Shown piece after piece: positions 43,141-53,037 of a stretch of DNA of 64,000 nt. The notes beneath the pieces are model-generated. The model saw only the letters and a program-made list of their open reading frames with translations. It had not been told where the DNA came from and did no database searches. A program made the position numbers and the translations under genes. Origin of the DNA: Xanthobacteraceae bacterium (GTDB lineage: Bacteria > Pseudomonadota > Alphaproteobacteria > Rhizobiales > Xanthobacteraceae). The DNA lies in contig JALHRD010000022.1 of the NCBI GenBank assembly GCA_022841625.1, forward strand, positions 1-64,000, in the 5' to 3' direction. Position 1 is the first letter of the stretch. Each line of letters begins with the position of its first letter.

Positions 43141-43881
43141 ATGGTCATGCCTGAAAACCAAGCGCCGCCGACGGTCAGCGTGGTGGTCCCGGTCAAGAAC
43201 GAGGCCGGGAACATCGCACCGCTGGTTACCGAAATCGAACGCGCATTGAGCGGAATCGCGTTCGAAATTGTATATGTCAATGACGGCTCGACCGATGGAA
43301 CGGAAGCTGAAATAGCGGCCTTGAAGACATCGCGCCCATGGTTGCGCCAGATCAGGCATGCGGCGTCGTGCGGTCAGTCATCGGCGGTACGAACCGGCGT
43401 CATGCACGCGCGTGCGCCGGTGGTTGCCACGCTTGACGGTGACGGTCAGAACGATCCCGCATTTGTGCCAAAACTGCTGGCGGTGCTGACCAACAATCCA
43501 AGGATCGGGCTGGTCGCCGGCCAGCGTGTCGGCCGCAAGGACACCGGGTTTAAAAAATTTCAGTCGCGTTTGGCCAATGGCGTCCGCGGTATGGTGCTGC
43601 GTGATGGAACCCGTGATACCGGATGCGGTCTAAAGGCATTTCGTCGCGATTTGTTTTTATCGTTGCCTTATTTCGATGGGCTGCATCGCTTCCTGCCTGC
43701 GCTGGTCAAGCGCGAGGGTTATGAGATCGGCTATGTCGATGTGCTGGATCGTCAACGCGGCCATGGTGTATCCAATTATGGATTGTGGGATCGGTTATGG
43801 GTCGGGATCCTTGATTTGTTCGGGGTTTGGTGGCTTGTCCGCCGCAAGAGACGTGTGCCGAACGCAACGGAGATCAGTTGA
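43141..43881 (+). CDS. GT2-family glycosyltransferase, dolichyl-phosphate-mannose-synthase type
   Basis: A 246-residue GT-A enzyme with VSVVVPVKNEAGNIAPLV, EIVYVNDGSTDGTEAEI, VVATLDGDGQNDPAF (DxD region) and RDTGCGLKAFRRDLF. Enzymes of this type put a sugar on undecaprenyl phosphate. It lacks the C-terminal membrane helices of ArnC, so it is cytoplasmic or peripheral. It feeds naturally into the ArnT-like transferase three genes upstream. TGATG links its stop to the start of the next gene. Confidence 0.88.
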   Translation: MVMPENQAPPTVSVVVPVKNEAGNIAPLVTEIERALSGIAFEIVYVNDGSTDGTEAEIAALKTSRPWLRQIRHAASCGQSSAVRTGVMHARAPVVATLDGDGQNDPAFVPKLLAVLTNNPRIGLVAGQRVGRKDTGFKKFQSRLANGVRGMVLRDGTRDTGCGLKAFRRDLFLSLPYFDGLHRFLPALVKREGYEIGYVDVLDRQRGHGVSNYGLWDRLWVGILDLFGVWWLVRRKRRVPNATEIS

Positions 43882-44219
43882 TGCTCATTCAGTTCGGCAC
43901 CGAGATCGGTAACTTCTTTCGTGAGACGTTCGTTGATAAGTTCGATTTTTGGCTGATCTTTGGGCTGGTTGCCCAATTGGTGTTCGCGGCGCGATTTGTG
44001 GTGCAGTGGCTATCCAGCGAGCGCGCAGGGCGCAGCGTGGTTCCATTTGCATTCTGGCTTTTTTCGATGGTCGGCGGGTTGATGACGCTGGTCTACGGCA
44101 TCGTAAAGCGTGAGCCGGTGATCATCTTCGGCCAATGCGTTGCCACTTTGATCTATATCCGCAACATCATGCTGATCTACAAAGAGCGGCGGACGAAACA
44201 GACGCCTGATCCAAGCTGA
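43881..44219 (+). CDS. LAB_N (lipid-A-disaccharide synthase N-terminal domain) membrane protein
   Basis: A 112-residue protein with three membrane helices: FWLIFGLVAQLVFAARFVVQW, VPFAFWLFSMVGGLMTLVYG and IIFGQCVATLIYIRNIML. This matches PF07578, found fused to LpxB in some bacteria and alone next to ArnT/PMT-type enzymes in others. Its role is unknown but probably concerns lipid-linked sugar. ATG 43881 overlaps the previous stop (TGATG). Confidence 0.85.
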   Translation: MLIQFGTEIGNFFRETFVDKFDFWLIFGLVAQLVFAARFVVQWLSSERAGRSVVPFAFWLFSMVGGLMTLVYGIVKREPVIIFGQCVATLIYIRNIMLIYKERRTKQTPDPS

Positions 44220-44221
44220 GC

Positions 44222-45418
44222 CTATCGCGCCGCCGCCAATGCTGCGAAGCCGCGTTCAAGATCGGCGATCAGGTCGGCGACATCTTCGAGCCCGATGTGG
44301 AAGCGTATGGTGGGGCCTTTGGGTGACCACGTCGTCGCGCTGCGAACATCGTGGCAATCAAACGGGATCACAAGGCTTTCGAATCCGCCCCAGGACGCGC
44401 CGATGCCAAATAGCGTGAGCGCATCGATGAAGGCATGAACCGCTGCTTCGGGCGCGGGCTTGAGCACAATGCTGAATAGACCGCTCGCGCCGGTGAAGTC
44501 GCGCTTCCAGATTGCGTGACCGGGGCAGCTTTCAAAGGCGGGGTGCAGGACTTGCGCGACTTCGGGTCGTTGTGCAAACCAGTGTGCCACGGTTAGTCCG
44601 GCTTGATAGTGCTGCGCCAGGCGAACCGCCATGGTGCGCAGGCCGCGCAGGCCGAGATACATGTCGTCGGGGCCAACGCAAAGGCCCATGGAAAACACGG
44701 TCGCGCTGAGTTGCTGCCAAGTCGCGGCATTGGCGGCGACCACGCCCAGCATCAAGTCGGAATGGCCGCCGATATATTTGCTGCCGGACTGGATGGCCAG
44801 ATCGACGCCCATTTCAAGCGCGCGAAAATACAAGGGGCTTGCCCAGGTATTGTCCATGAGGACAGTTGCATTGCGTGCATGGGCGGCAGCCGCGATGGCA
44901 GGTACGTCCTGCACCTCAAACGTGAGAGAACCGGGAGACTCCAGGTAGACCACACGGGTGCTGGGCTGAATCAATGCTGAAATATTGCCGCCGATCATTG
45001 GATCGAAATAGCTTACAGTGACGCCGCAGCGGCCAAGGACGGTGTCGCAGAAGTGGCGGGTCGGACCATAGACATTGTCGGTGATGAGGGCATGGTCTCC
45101 GGCGCGCAAGGCCGATTGCAGCGCCAGCGAAGCGGCGGCTAGTCCGGAGGGTAGCAATGCCACCCCGGCGCATTGGGTGCCTTCGATTTCAGCAAGCGCG
45201 CTTGCCAATGCCTCCGATGTAGGCGTGCCACGCCGACCATAGGTATAACGACCACGGCGGGCGATATAATCGTCAACCGTGGGATAAAGGACGGTCGACG
45301 CGTGAACTACCGGCGGATTGACGAACCCGTGAAATGTCTGCGGATTGCGGCCGCTCGTGACAAAGCGTGTCGCGGCGTTGGTGCCGGAATGGGTGCCGCT
45401 GGCGGGTTTCTTGGTCAT
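44222..45418 (-). CDS. metC: PLP-dependent cystathionine beta-lyase-type enzyme
   Basis: A 398-residue Cys/Met-metabolism PLP enzyme. Key stretches are GRYTYGRRGTPTSEALASAL, YLESPGSLTFEVQD, VLMDNTWASPLYFRALEMG and IQSGSKYIGGHSDLMLG, whose Lys forms the PLP aldimine. The overall pattern matches bacterial cystathionine beta-lyase, which cleaves cystathionine to homocysteine; a gamma-lyase role is possible. ATG 45418 has GAAGGA upstream; the frame stays open for 40 codons more. It ends two bases from the convergent LAB_N gene. Confidence 0.88.
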   Translation of the reverse strand: MTKKPASGTHSGTNAATRFVTSGRNPQTFHGFVNPPVVHASTVLYPTVDDYIARRGRYTYGRRGTPTSEALASALAEIEGTQCAGVALLPSGLAAASLALQSALRAGDHALITDNVYGPTRHFCDTVLGRCGVTVSYFDPMIGGNISALIQPSTRVVYLESPGSLTFEVQDVPAIAAAAHARNATVLMDNTWASPLYFRALEMGVDLAIQSGSKYIGGHSDLMLGVVAANAATWQQLSATVFSMGLCVGPDDMYLGLRGLRTMAVRLAQHYQAGLTVAHWFAQRPEVAQVLHPAFESCPGHAIWKRDFTGASGLFSIVLKPAPEAAVHAFIDALTLFGIGASWGGFESLVIPFDCHDVRSATTWSPKGPTIRFHIGLEDVADLIADLERGFAALAAAR

Positions 45419-45671
45419 TGAGCGTCCTTCATGCCGAATGCGCGACTTTGGGGCAAGGAGGCATGATTGCAGCACGGTTAATCGTTCGGGGGTATTGTCC
45501 GGTTGGGCATATACCGATCCACTTGATATCATCGTCAACCCCTTGACCGCGATGGCTGGTCGTCCTCAGATGGCGGGCCGTTTGGTGTCGCTTGCGCAGG
45601 AGGGGGCGTTTGAGCGCTAAAACATCCACGCAGACCGCATCGAATGGCTCAAAACAGGAAAAGGTTGCGTG

Positions 45672-46679
45672 ATGAAACGTGTCATCGGCGTGGTTTCACT
45701 GGCTGTGGCAGCCGGGTTAAGCGGGCTGGCCGAGGCTCAGGTCCTTAAATCCGTCAGGGATCGCGGAGCATTGCACTGTGGGGTCAGTCAGGGGCTACCG
45801 GGATTCTCCAATCCCGACGACAAAGGCAATTGGACCGGGTTCGACGTTGATTTTTGCCGGGCCATCGCGGCGGCCATCTTCAACGACCCTACCAAAGTGA
45901 AGTTCACGCCGCTGTCGGCCGGAGACCGGTTCGAGCCACTGAGGTCGGGCCAGATCGACGTACTATCGCGCAACACCACCTGGACCAGTTCGCGCGATGC
46001 GCTGTTTAATTTTGTCGGCGTCACCTATTACGACGGCCAGGGATTCATGGTGCGCAAGGCGCTCAAGGTCAATTCGGCGCTCGAGCTCAATGGCGCCAGC
46101 GTGTGCGCGCAGACCGGCACTACCACCGAGCTCAATCTTGCGGATTATTTCCGCGCCAACAATATGAAATACGAGGTGGTTGCGTTCGGTACTGCGGACG
46201 AAACCATCAAGGCCTATGAATCGGGCCGCTGCGACGCCTTCACCACTGACGTGTCCCAGCTTTTTGCCGAGAAACTCAAACTGAGCAATGCCAGCGACCA
46301 TGTGATCTTGCCGGAGGTTATTTCCAAGGAACCGCTCGGGCCTCTGGTACGGCATGGCGACGATCAATGGTTCGATCTGGTGAAGTGGGTTCACTTTGCC
46401 ATGCTCAATGCCGAGGAGTTAGGCGTCTCCTCCAAGACGCTCGACGAGGCGCTGAAAGCCAAACAGCCGGAAATCCGTCGTATGCTGGGCTTGGAGGGAA
46501 GCCACGGCGAGCAACTGGGAATGACCAGGGATTGGGTCGTCCGCATTGTCCGCCATGTCGGGAATTATGGCGAAGTATTTGAGCGCAATGTCGGCACCTC
46601 GTCGAAGCTCGGAATCAGCCGGGGCCTCAATCGGCTGTGGACCAAAGGCGGAATCCAATATGCGCCGCCAATCCGTTGA
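45672..46679 (+). CDS. aapJ: General L-amino-acid ABC transporter, periplasmic binding protein
   Basis: A 335-residue protein with signal peptide (VIGVVSLAVAAGLSGLAEAQ) and the amino-acid-binding SBP_bac_3 pattern: GALHCGVSQGLPGFSNPDDK, WTGFDVDFCRAIAAAIFND, LSRNTTWTSSRDA, SVCAQTGTTTELNLADYF. This is the AapJ type with the long C-terminal region. ATG 45672 has AGGAAAAGG upstream. It is the first gene of a complete four-gene transporter operon of the rhizobial Aap (broad amino acid) type. Confidence 0.93.
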   Translation: MKRVIGVVSLAVAAGLSGLAEAQVLKSVRDRGALHCGVSQGLPGFSNPDDKGNWTGFDVDFCRAIAAAIFNDPTKVKFTPLSAGDRFEPLRSGQIDVLSRNTTWTSSRDALFNFVGVTYYDGQGFMVRKALKVNSALELNGASVCAQTGTTTELNLADYFRANNMKYEVVAFGTADETIKAYESGRCDAFTTDVSQLFAEKLKLSNASDHVILPEVISKEPLGPLVRHGDDQWFDLVKWVHFAMLNAEELGVSSKTLDEALKAKQPEIRRMLGLEGSHGEQLGMTRDWVVRIVRHVGNYGEVFERNVGTSSKLGISRGLNRLWTKGGIQYAPPIR

Positions 46680-46767
46680 ACCCGCGCCGATGCGCGGTCC
46701 CTGTTATCGAGGACGGTAGCGCCGCGCTGAAGGTTTCCGGCGTCAGCTGGCAGACGAGGGCAGGGCC

Positions 46768-48039
46768 GTGACGAAGACTGCCTTCTACAACAAGCCGCGA
46801 TTTCGCAGCGCTGTCTATCAGCTCGCGGTGTTGGCGGTTGTCGTTTGGCTCGCCATCGAGTTTGCCATCAACGCCCGCGTCAATCTTGAAGCGCAGAATG
46901 TCCGCTTCGGGATCGGCTTTCTTGACGATCCGGCCGGATTTGGCATCAGCCAAGCGCTGATCTCCTACAGTGAACAGGACACGTATCGGCGCGTATTTTT
47001 TGTCGGACTTCTCAACACGTTGTTGGTGTCGGTACTCGGCATTGTGTTCGCGACTTTCCTTGGTTTTGTCATCGGGCTCGGGCGGCTAAGTCCCAATTGG
47101 CTGCTCGCGCGCCTGGCGGGGGGCTATGTCGAGCTCCTCCGTAATTTGCCGCTGCTGTTTCAAATCTTGTTCTGGTACCTCGCTGTCTTGTTGGCGATGC
47201 CTGGACCGCGTCAGAGCATTGCCATCGGATTGCAACCGATCCTTCGTTCCATCGCTGATGGTCTTGCGCTGGTGGAGAGCAGCGGTGCAGCCGGGGCGGT
47301 TGCGCAGTGGCTGCGAAGCCTCGCGGAATGGGCCGGTTCGCCATCGATGTTTTTGAACAATCGCGGGATGTTCGTGCCGCGGGCAGTGTTTGCGGACGGC
47401 AGCGGCCTGGTCGCGGCGGCGTTTGTTGTTGCCATTCTTGCCGTGGTCGGCCTCCGCAGGTGGGCGCGTCGACGCCAGGATGCCACGGGCGTGCGCTTCC
47501 CCGTGTTGTGGACTTCGCTGGCCCTGCTTGTTGGGCTGCCGGCAATCGCGACCCTTGCGGTCGGTTCGCCGGTGAGTTTTGAGGCGCCCGAACTGCGTGG
47601 TTTCAATTTCGTCGGCGGCCTGCGGGTGATCCCGGAGTTCACGGCGTTGTTGATCGCGCTGTCGACATACACCGCAGCGTTCATTGCCGAGGTGGTTCGT
47701 GCCGGCATCCTTGCGGTGCCGAAGGGGCAGAGCGAAGCCGCCATGGCGCTTGGGTTGCGGCGCGGGACCGCGCTGCGCCTGATTGTTATCCCCCAGGCAC
47801 TCCGGGTGATGATCCCGCCGATGACCAACCAGTATCTCAATCTGACCAAGAACTCCACGCTTGCCGTTGCGATCGGTTATCCGGATCTGGTGGCGGTTTT
47901 TGCCGGAACGACCCGAATCCAGACGCATCAGGCAATCGAGATTGTCGCCATCACCATGGCGGTCTATCTCGCGATTTCCTTAGCCACCAGCTTCGCGATG
48001 AATCTGTACAACGCCCGCACGCGGTTTGGCGAACGGTGA
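46768..48039 (+). CDS. aapQ: Amino-acid ABC transporter permease 1
   Basis: A 423-residue HisM-type permease, long as usual for AapQ because of an inserted region (about 150-260). Membrane segments include VYQLAVLAVVVWLAIEFAI and LNTLLVSVLGIVFATFLGFV; the EAA loop contacting the ATPase is [20 protein letters not shown]. The start is GTG 46768 with GAGGGCAGGG upstream. It precedes aapM by 7 bases. Confidence 0.93.
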   Translation: MTKTAFYNKPRFRSAVYQLAVLAVVVWLAIEFAINARVNLEAQNVRFGIGFLDDPAGFGISQALISYSEQDTYRRVFFVGLLNTLLVSVLGIVFATFLGFVIGLGRLSPNWLLARLAGGYVELLRNLPLLFQILFWYLAVLLAMPGPRQSIAIGLQPILRSIADGLALVESSGAAGAVAQWLRSLAEWAGSPSMFLNNRGMFVPRAVFADGSGLVAAAFVVAILAVVGLRRWARRRQDATGVRFPVLWTSLALLVGLPAIATLAVGSPVSFEAPELRGFNFVGGLRVIPEFTALLIALSTYTAAFIAEVVRAGILAVPKGQSEAAMALGLRRGTALRLIVIPQALRVMIPPMTNQYLNLTKNSTLAVAIGYPDLVAVFAGTTRIQTHQAIEIVAITMAVYLAISLATSFAMNLYNARTRFGER

Positions 48040-48046
48040 GGCAAGC

Positions 48047-49180
48047 ATGAGCGCGGCTTTCGTCCGTCAGCAACTGATTGATCCAAAGACGCCGCCCCTA
48101 TTGAGCGTCGGGATACCGGCTTGGCTGCGGGAAAAACTGTTCAGCAGTATTTTCAACGCGGTCGTCACGCTGCTGAGTGTCGTTGTGCTGGTTGCTCTCA
48201 TCTGGCCAGCCGTCAAATTCATGCTGATCGACGCGGTATGGCAAGGAACGAGCCGGACTGATTGTTTGGCCGAGACCGTGGGGCGCCCGGTTGGCGCTTG
48301 CTGGCCGTTCATTGCAGCCAAATTCGGCCAGTTCATGTACGGATTTTATCCGGGCGATCAGGTTTGGCGGGTCAATCTGACTTATGCGATAGGGGTGGCG
48401 TTGCTGGTCCCGCTGATGATCCCGCGGGTGCCGTACAAAGGTGTCAACGCACTGCTGTTCTTCGGTGTGTTTCCATTTTTTGCGTTCTTTCTGCTGGTGG
48501 GAGACGTGTTCTCCCTGCCGCATGTCGAAACGCGAATGTGGGGCGGACTGTTGATCACGCTGGTCATATCGTTTGTCGGGGTCATCGGCTCGCTGCCGAT
48601 CGGCATCGTGCTTGCGCTCGGTCGGCGTTCGTCGCTGCCATTGGTGCGCTGGTTTTGCATTTTGTTCATTGAAATCTGGCGTGGCGTGCCGCTCATTACG
48701 GTGTTGTTCTTTGCAACCTACATGCTGCCGTTCTTTCTGCCGGAGAACTGGGCGTTCGATCCGCTGGCGCGCGTGTTGCTTGGTGTCGTATTGTTCGCCG
48801 GCGCCTATATGGCGGAGGTGGTGCGCGGTGGCTTGCAGGCCATTCCGCGCGGGCAATACGAGGCCGCAATGGCGCTTGGCCTGGGCTATTGGCGGATGAT
48901 GACGTTTGTCATCCTGCCGCAGGCGCTGAAACTTGTGATCCCCAGCATGGTCAATTCGTTCATCGCTCTGTTCAAGGATACGACGCTGGTGCTAGTTGTC
49001 GCGATCTTCGATCTGCTTGGTCAGCTACGCGCAGCCTTTGCAGATCCAAACTGGGCCACGCCGGTGACGTTGCTCACTGGATTTGCGTTCGCCGGGCTAA
49101 TCTATTTTGCGATCTCCTTTGCGATCTCACGTTATGCGCTCTATGTGGAGCGCCGGTTGAGCACGGATTTGGTGCGATGA
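48047..49180 (+). CDS. aapM: Amino-acid ABC transporter permease 2
   Basis: A 377-residue permease partner of AapQ. The EAA loop is [20 protein letters not shown]; helices include [19 protein letters not shown] large loop near residues 60-110 ([14 protein letters not shown]) is typical of AapM. ATG 48047 follows a GTGAGG ribosome site; upstream in-frame codons from 48026 overlap aapQ. It overlaps aapP by four bases. Confidence 0.93.
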   Translation: MSAAFVRQQLIDPKTPPLLSVGIPAWLREKLFSSIFNAVVTLLSVVVLVALIWPAVKFMLIDAVWQGTSRTDCLAETVGRPVGACWPFIAAKFGQFMYGFYPGDQVWRVNLTYAIGVALLVPLMIPRVPYKGVNALLFFGVFPFFAFFLLVGDVFSLPHVETRMWGGLLITLVISFVGVIGSLPIGIVLALGRRSSLPLVRWFCILFIEIWRGVPLITVLFFATYMLPFFLPENWAFDPLARVLLGVVLFAGAYMAEVVRGGLQAIPRGQYEAAMALGLGYWRMMTFVILPQALKLVIPSMVNSFIALFKDTTLVLVVAIFDLLGQLRAAFADPNWATPVTLLTGFAFAGLIYFAISFAISRYALYVERRLSTDLVR

Positions 49181-49977
49181 CCATCATGACCGACAGCGTT
49201 TCCGGTACCTCCGGTCCGGCACGCGATATCCGCACCACCAACAATGCGGTCGCGATCGATATGGTGGGTGTCAACAAATGGTTCGGCGCGTTTCATGTGC
49301 TGCGCGATATTGATTTGCGTGTCATGCGCGGGGAGCGGATTGTGATTTGTGGCCCGTCGGGCAGCGGGAAGTCGACGCTGCTGCGCTGCATCAACCGGCT
49401 TGAATCCTGGCAGCGGGGTCGCGTCACGGTTGATGGCGTTGAATTGACCGAAGATCTAAAATTGATCGATGCCGTCCGGAGCGAGGTCGGCATGGTGTTC
49501 CAGCAGTTCAATTTGTTTCCGCATTTGACTGTGCTTGAAAATTGTACGCTGGCGCCGATATGGGTCCGAGGCATGCCGCGCAAGGAAGCCGAGGCGGTTG
49601 CACATCATTATCTTGAACGGGTGCGGATTCCGGAACAGGCCGCGAAATATCCGGCGCAGCTTTCGGGCGGTCAGCAACAGCGGGTCGCGATCGCGCGAGC
49701 GCTGTGCATGCAGCCGAAGATCATGCTGTTTGATGAACCGACATCCGCGCTCGATCCCGAGATGGTCAAAGAAGTGCTCGATACCATGGTCGGCCTGGCA
49801 ATGGATGGCATGACCATGCTGGTGGTCAGCCATGAGATGGGATTTGCGCGGCAGGTGGCGACCCGGGTGGTGTTTATGGACGTCGGCCAAATCGTTGAGG
49901 TCAGTGAACCGGAGCCATTTTTTTCCAACCCTCAGCACGAACGGACCAAGGCTTTTCTCAGCCAGATCTTGCGTTAA
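49177..49977 (+). CDS. aapP: Amino-acid ABC transporter ATPase
   Basis: A 266-residue ABC ATPase. Walker [15 protein letters not shown]-loop [13 protein letters not shown], signature [15 protein letters not shown], Walker [14 protein letters not shown] and the switch His in VVSHEMGFA are all intact. ATG 49177 overlaps the aapM stop. It completes the Aap operon; no further cotranscribed gene is needed, though the glycosyltransferase begins 14 bases later. Confidence 0.95.
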   Translation: MTIMTDSVSGTSGPARDIRTTNNAVAIDMVGVNKWFGAFHVLRDIDLRVMRGERIVICGPSGSGKSTLLRCINRLESWQRGRVTVDGVELTEDLKLIDAVRSEVGMVFQQFNLFPHLTVLENCTLAPIWVRGMPRKEAEAVAHHYLERVRIPEQAAKYPAQLSGGQQQRVAIARALCMQPKIMLFDEPTSALDPEMVKEVLDTMVGLAMDGMTMLVVSHEMGFARQVATRVVFMDVGQIVEVSEPEPFFSNPQHERTKAFLSQILR

Positions 49978-49991
49978 TAAGGGTCTTTTCG

Positions 49992-51077
49992 ATGGCCAGT
50001 ATTGTCTTTACCGAAGCCTCGTCACATTACGACGGCCGGGATCTTGGCAAACGGCCGCTCCGTGGCACCGAAACGTCCGTTATTCGATGCGCGCAGGAAT
50101 TGGCCAAGCGTGGTCATCAGGTTACGGTATTTTCGAATTGCGACGGTCCGATCGAGCACGAAGGTGTGAGTTGGCGACCGCTATCGGATACGCCGCCGCG
50201 TGCTTGCGATCTCTACATCTCCTGCAATTGGCCACATCTGTTGTCGTTCGTGCGATCACCAAAGCGGCGTGCCATTTGGGTGCTGTCGCCGGTGCGCCAG
50301 CATCGCCACTATAAGAAGATTTTGCGGATGTGGCGCTACCGGCCGATCCCAATTCTGACGGCGTTCTATGAGGCGCAGTCCTATTCGTCATTCCTGCCGC
50401 GTCACACCCCGAAGATCGTTCTGCCGCATGGCCTGGCCGATGAAGTGAGGGGGCATTCGCCGCTTGTAAGCGCTCCCCCGCCGCGCGTGATATTCGCATC
50501 GAATCCAGCCCGTAACCTGCGTCGGCTGGTTGAGATCTGGGCGTCGTCGATCCTGCCGCGGGTTCCCAATGCGACGCTTGATGTCTATGGAATTGGCAGC
50601 GTGCCGGCTGACGGAAACGCGTGGGGGGCCTGGGAGGGCGTGGCACTTCCCGCCGGCATGAACGCGACCGTCAAGAATTCGATTCATTTGCAGCCATCGG
50701 TCAATGGCGAAACGTTGATCGCGGCTATGCGTGGATCTCGGGCCATGCTGTATCTCGGTCACAAGTCCGAATCGTTTTGCTTGGCGGTGGCGGAAGCTCA
50801 GGCGCTCGGCGTGCCGGCCGTGGTCGCGCCGGTGACGGTGTTGCCGGAGCGGGTGATCGATGGCGTTACTGGCTTCGTCAGGGCGGATGAAGGCGAATTC
50901 GCGGAGCGCGCCGTGGCGCTGCTGACCGACGACGCATTGTGGCGTAGTCAGCACGAGGCTGCGCTACGGTATCAGCAAGGGATCAGTTGGTCGGAGCACG
51001 CTGGCCGGCTTGAGGCGGCCTTGCTGGGCGACATGATGCCGATCTACCGGTCGGTGCTGGCGCTGCCGCCGCGCTGA
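49992..51077 (+). CDS. Glycosyltransferase (GT4-like)
   Basis: A 361-residue GT-B protein. N-terminal TEASSHYDGRDLGKRPLRGT and CAQELAKRGHQVTVFSNC; C-terminal RVIFASNPARNLRRLVEIWA, DVYGIGS and the donor motif ESFCLAVAEAQALGVPAVV. The acceptor is unknown. It follows aapP by 14 bases, which may be chance, because its function has no obvious tie to amino-acid uptake. It ends ten bases from the convergent sulfur operon. Confidence 0.8.
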   Translation: MASIVFTEASSHYDGRDLGKRPLRGTETSVIRCAQELAKRGHQVTVFSNCDGPIEHEGVSWRPLSDTPPRACDLYISCNWPHLLSFVRSPKRRAIWVLSPVRQHRHYKKILRMWRYRPIPILTAFYEAQSYSSFLPRHTPKIVLPHGLADEVRGHSPLVSAPPPRVIFASNPARNLRRLVEIWASSILPRVPNATLDVYGIGSVPADGNAWGAWEGVALPAGMNATVKNSIHLQPSVNGETLIAAMRGSRAMLYLGHKSESFCLAVAEAQALGVPAVVAPVTVLPERVIDGVTGFVRADEGEFAERAVALLTDDALWRSQHEAALRYQQGISWSEHAGRLEAALLGDMMPIYRSVLALPPR

Positions 51078-51086
51078 GAGCTGCCG

Positions 51087-52130
51087 TCAGGACTTCTGCG
51101 ACACGACGCCGTTTGCCTTCTTCCACGCATCGATCCCGCCGTGGATATGGCAGGCGCTGCCGATGCCGACGTCCTGGGCCGCCTGCACCGCCATGGCGGA
51201 GCGTTCACCGAATGCGCAATAAAACAGGATGCGCTTGCCAGTGGCGTTTGCGAGTTCATGCAGCATGCCGCCCGGTCGGATGTTGTCCTGCAGGTCGGGG
51301 TAGGGCGCATGCAATGCCCCCGGGATGACACCGTCTTTTTCGCGTTCCGACGTTTCGCGCAAGTCGACCATCGTTACTTCGGGCCGTCCAAGGAGTTTGA
51401 TTGCGTCGCTCGCGCCGACCGCCCAGCCGCGCTGCGCGATCGCTTCTTGCGCAAAGCCGACCCGCATATTGGCGGGCACCGCGACATCCATCATCTTGGG
51501 ATTTGGCAGGTTAAGACCATTCATCAGCGCGACATATTCGTCGAGCGATTTGACTCTGAGGCGTGGGTTGAATGCGCGCTCTTCGCCGATGGTGGAGACG
51601 GTCTCGCCCTTATAGTCGTGGGCCGGGAACACCAGCGTTTCATCCGGCAGCTTCAAGAGCTTATTGAAGATCGAGTCGTATTGGGCGCGCGGATCGCCAT
51701 TCTGGAAATCGGTGCGGCCGGTTCCGCGGATCAGCAGCGTGTCGCCGGTGAACACGCGGTCTTGCATCCGGAACGAATATGAGTCGTCGGTATGTCCCGG
51801 CGTGTATAGAACATCGAGTGCAACGCCATCGATGGTAAGTTTGTCGCCTTCGCGCAGCCGCATGGATACGACGTCGACTTTGCTATGTTCACCCATCACG
51901 GTGATGCAGCGGGTGCGATCGCGCAATGCGCCGAGGCCGGTGATGTGATCGGCGTGTAGGTGTGTGTCGACGGCCTTGACCAATTTGAGGTCAAGCTCAT
52001 TGATGAGCTGAATATAGCGATCGACCTTTTCCAGCACCGGATCGATGATCAGCGCCTCGCCGCCTGCGCGGCTGGCAAGAAGATAGGTGTAGGTTCCGGA
52101 CTGGCTGTCGAAGAGTTGGCGGAAGATCAT
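51087..52130 (-). CDS. Persulfide dioxygenase-like MBL-fold protein fused to rhodanese
   Basis: A 347-residue fusion. The N-terminal metallo-beta-lactamase domain (1-230) has THLHADH (H57, H59, D61, H62), YTPGHTDDSYSF and FTGDTLLIRGTGRTDFQNGD, as in ETHE1. The C-terminal rhodanese domain (about 245-340) has a catalytic Cys in LFYCAFGERSA. ETHE1-type enzymes oxidise glutathione persulfide to sulfite; the rhodanese part moves the sulfane sulfur. ATG 52130 is chosen over an open extension of 50 codons. Confidence 0.9.
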   Translation of the reverse strand: MIFRQLFDSQSGTYTYLLASRAGGEALIIDPVLEKVDRYIQLINELDLKLVKAVDTHLHADHITGLGALRDRTRCITVMGEHSKVDVVSMRLREGDKLTIDGVALDVLYTPGHTDDSYSFRMQDRVFTGDTLLIRGTGRTDFQNGDPRAQYDSIFNKLLKLPDETLVFPAHDYKGETVSTIGEERAFNPRLRVKSLDEYVALMNGLNLPNPKMMDVAVPANMRVGFAQEAIAQRGWAVGASDAIKLLGRPEVTMVDLRETSEREKDGVIPGALHAPYPDLQDNIRPGGMLHELANATGKRILFYCAFGERSAMAVQAAQDVGIGSACHIHGGIDAWKKANGVVSQKS

Positions 52131-52176
52131 GGGTGCCCTATCGTAATAGTCAAAACCCGCGACCGTAGGTGCGTCA

Positions 52177-53037
52177 TTACTTCGGTCCGGCCGCGGCAGG
52201 CAAGTCGCTGCGCGATCCCCACTCCGACCAGGATCCATCATAGAGCGCCGCCGGTTGCTTGCCGAGCGCGTCGAGCGCAAGCCACATGGTGGCGGCGGAA
52301 ATGCCAGAGCCGCAGCTTGTGATAATCGGCTTGTCGATGTCGACGCCGCCGGCGACGAAGGCGCGGCGCAGGGCGTCGGCGGGCAGCAGCGTTCCGTCTT
52401 TCACGAGTTCGGTATAGGGCACGCTCAGCGAGCCTGGGATGTGTCCCGGCCGCACGCCGGGCCGTGGCTCCGGCGCATCGCCCCGAAAACGGTCGGCGGG
52501 CCGTGCGTCGACCACCTGCGCCTGGTTGCCGGCGAGCGCCGATTGAACCTGCGGCAGCGCCGCAACAAGCCCGGCATTCAGGCGGGCGTTGAACGGCCGT
52601 GGCGGCCGCTGTGCCACGCCACCTTCGGTCGGTCGGCCTTCGGCTTGCCATTTTGGCATGCCGCCTTCGAGAATGAAGACTTTCGTTGCGCCAAACAGCC
52701 GGAATGTCCACCAGACCCGTGGCGATGAGAACATGCCCAGCCCATCATAGACCACGATGGTATCGCCATCGCCGATGCCGAGCCCGCCGACCTTTGCCGC
52801 AAAGACTTCGGCGGAGGGCAGCATGTGCGGTAGGCTCTGGGCGTGATCGGAAATGTCGTCGACATCGAACCGCACGGCGCCGGGGATGTGACCGGCGCTA
52901 TAATCGGCGGCCGCATCGCGCTTGTGCGCCGGCAGATAAAACGAGCCATCGACCACAACGAGATCGGGCGCACCGAGACGGGCGGCGAGCCATTCGGTCG
53001 TCATCAGCCAGCGGCTGGTGGGAGCGGGATCAGACAT
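52177..53037 (-). CDS. sseA: 3-mercaptopyruvate/thiosulfate sulfurtransferase
   Basis: A 286-residue two-domain rhodanese. The N-terminal domain has LVVVDGSFYLPAHKRDA and GHIPGAVRFDVDDISD; the C-terminal active loop is TSCGSGISAATMWLAL, whose CGSGI sequence favours mercaptopyruvate over thiosulfate. It transfers sulfur to thiols or cyanide. It overlaps cysK by eight bases and lies 46 bases upstream of the persulfide dioxygenase-like gene. Confidence 0.9.
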   Translation of the reverse strand: MSDPAPTSRWLMTTEWLAARLGAPDLVVVDGSFYLPAHKRDAAADYSAGHIPGAVRFDVDDISDHAQSLPHMLPSAEVFAAKVGGLGIGDGDTIVVYDGLGMFSSPRVWWTFRLFGATKVFILEGGMPKWQAEGRPTEGGVAQRPPRPFNARLNAGLVAALPQVQSALAGNQAQVVDARPADRFRGDAPEPRPGVRPGHIPGSLSVPYTELVKDGTLLPADALRRAFVAGGVDIDKPIITSCGSGISAATMWLALDALGKQPAALYDGSWSEWGSRSDLPAAAGPK

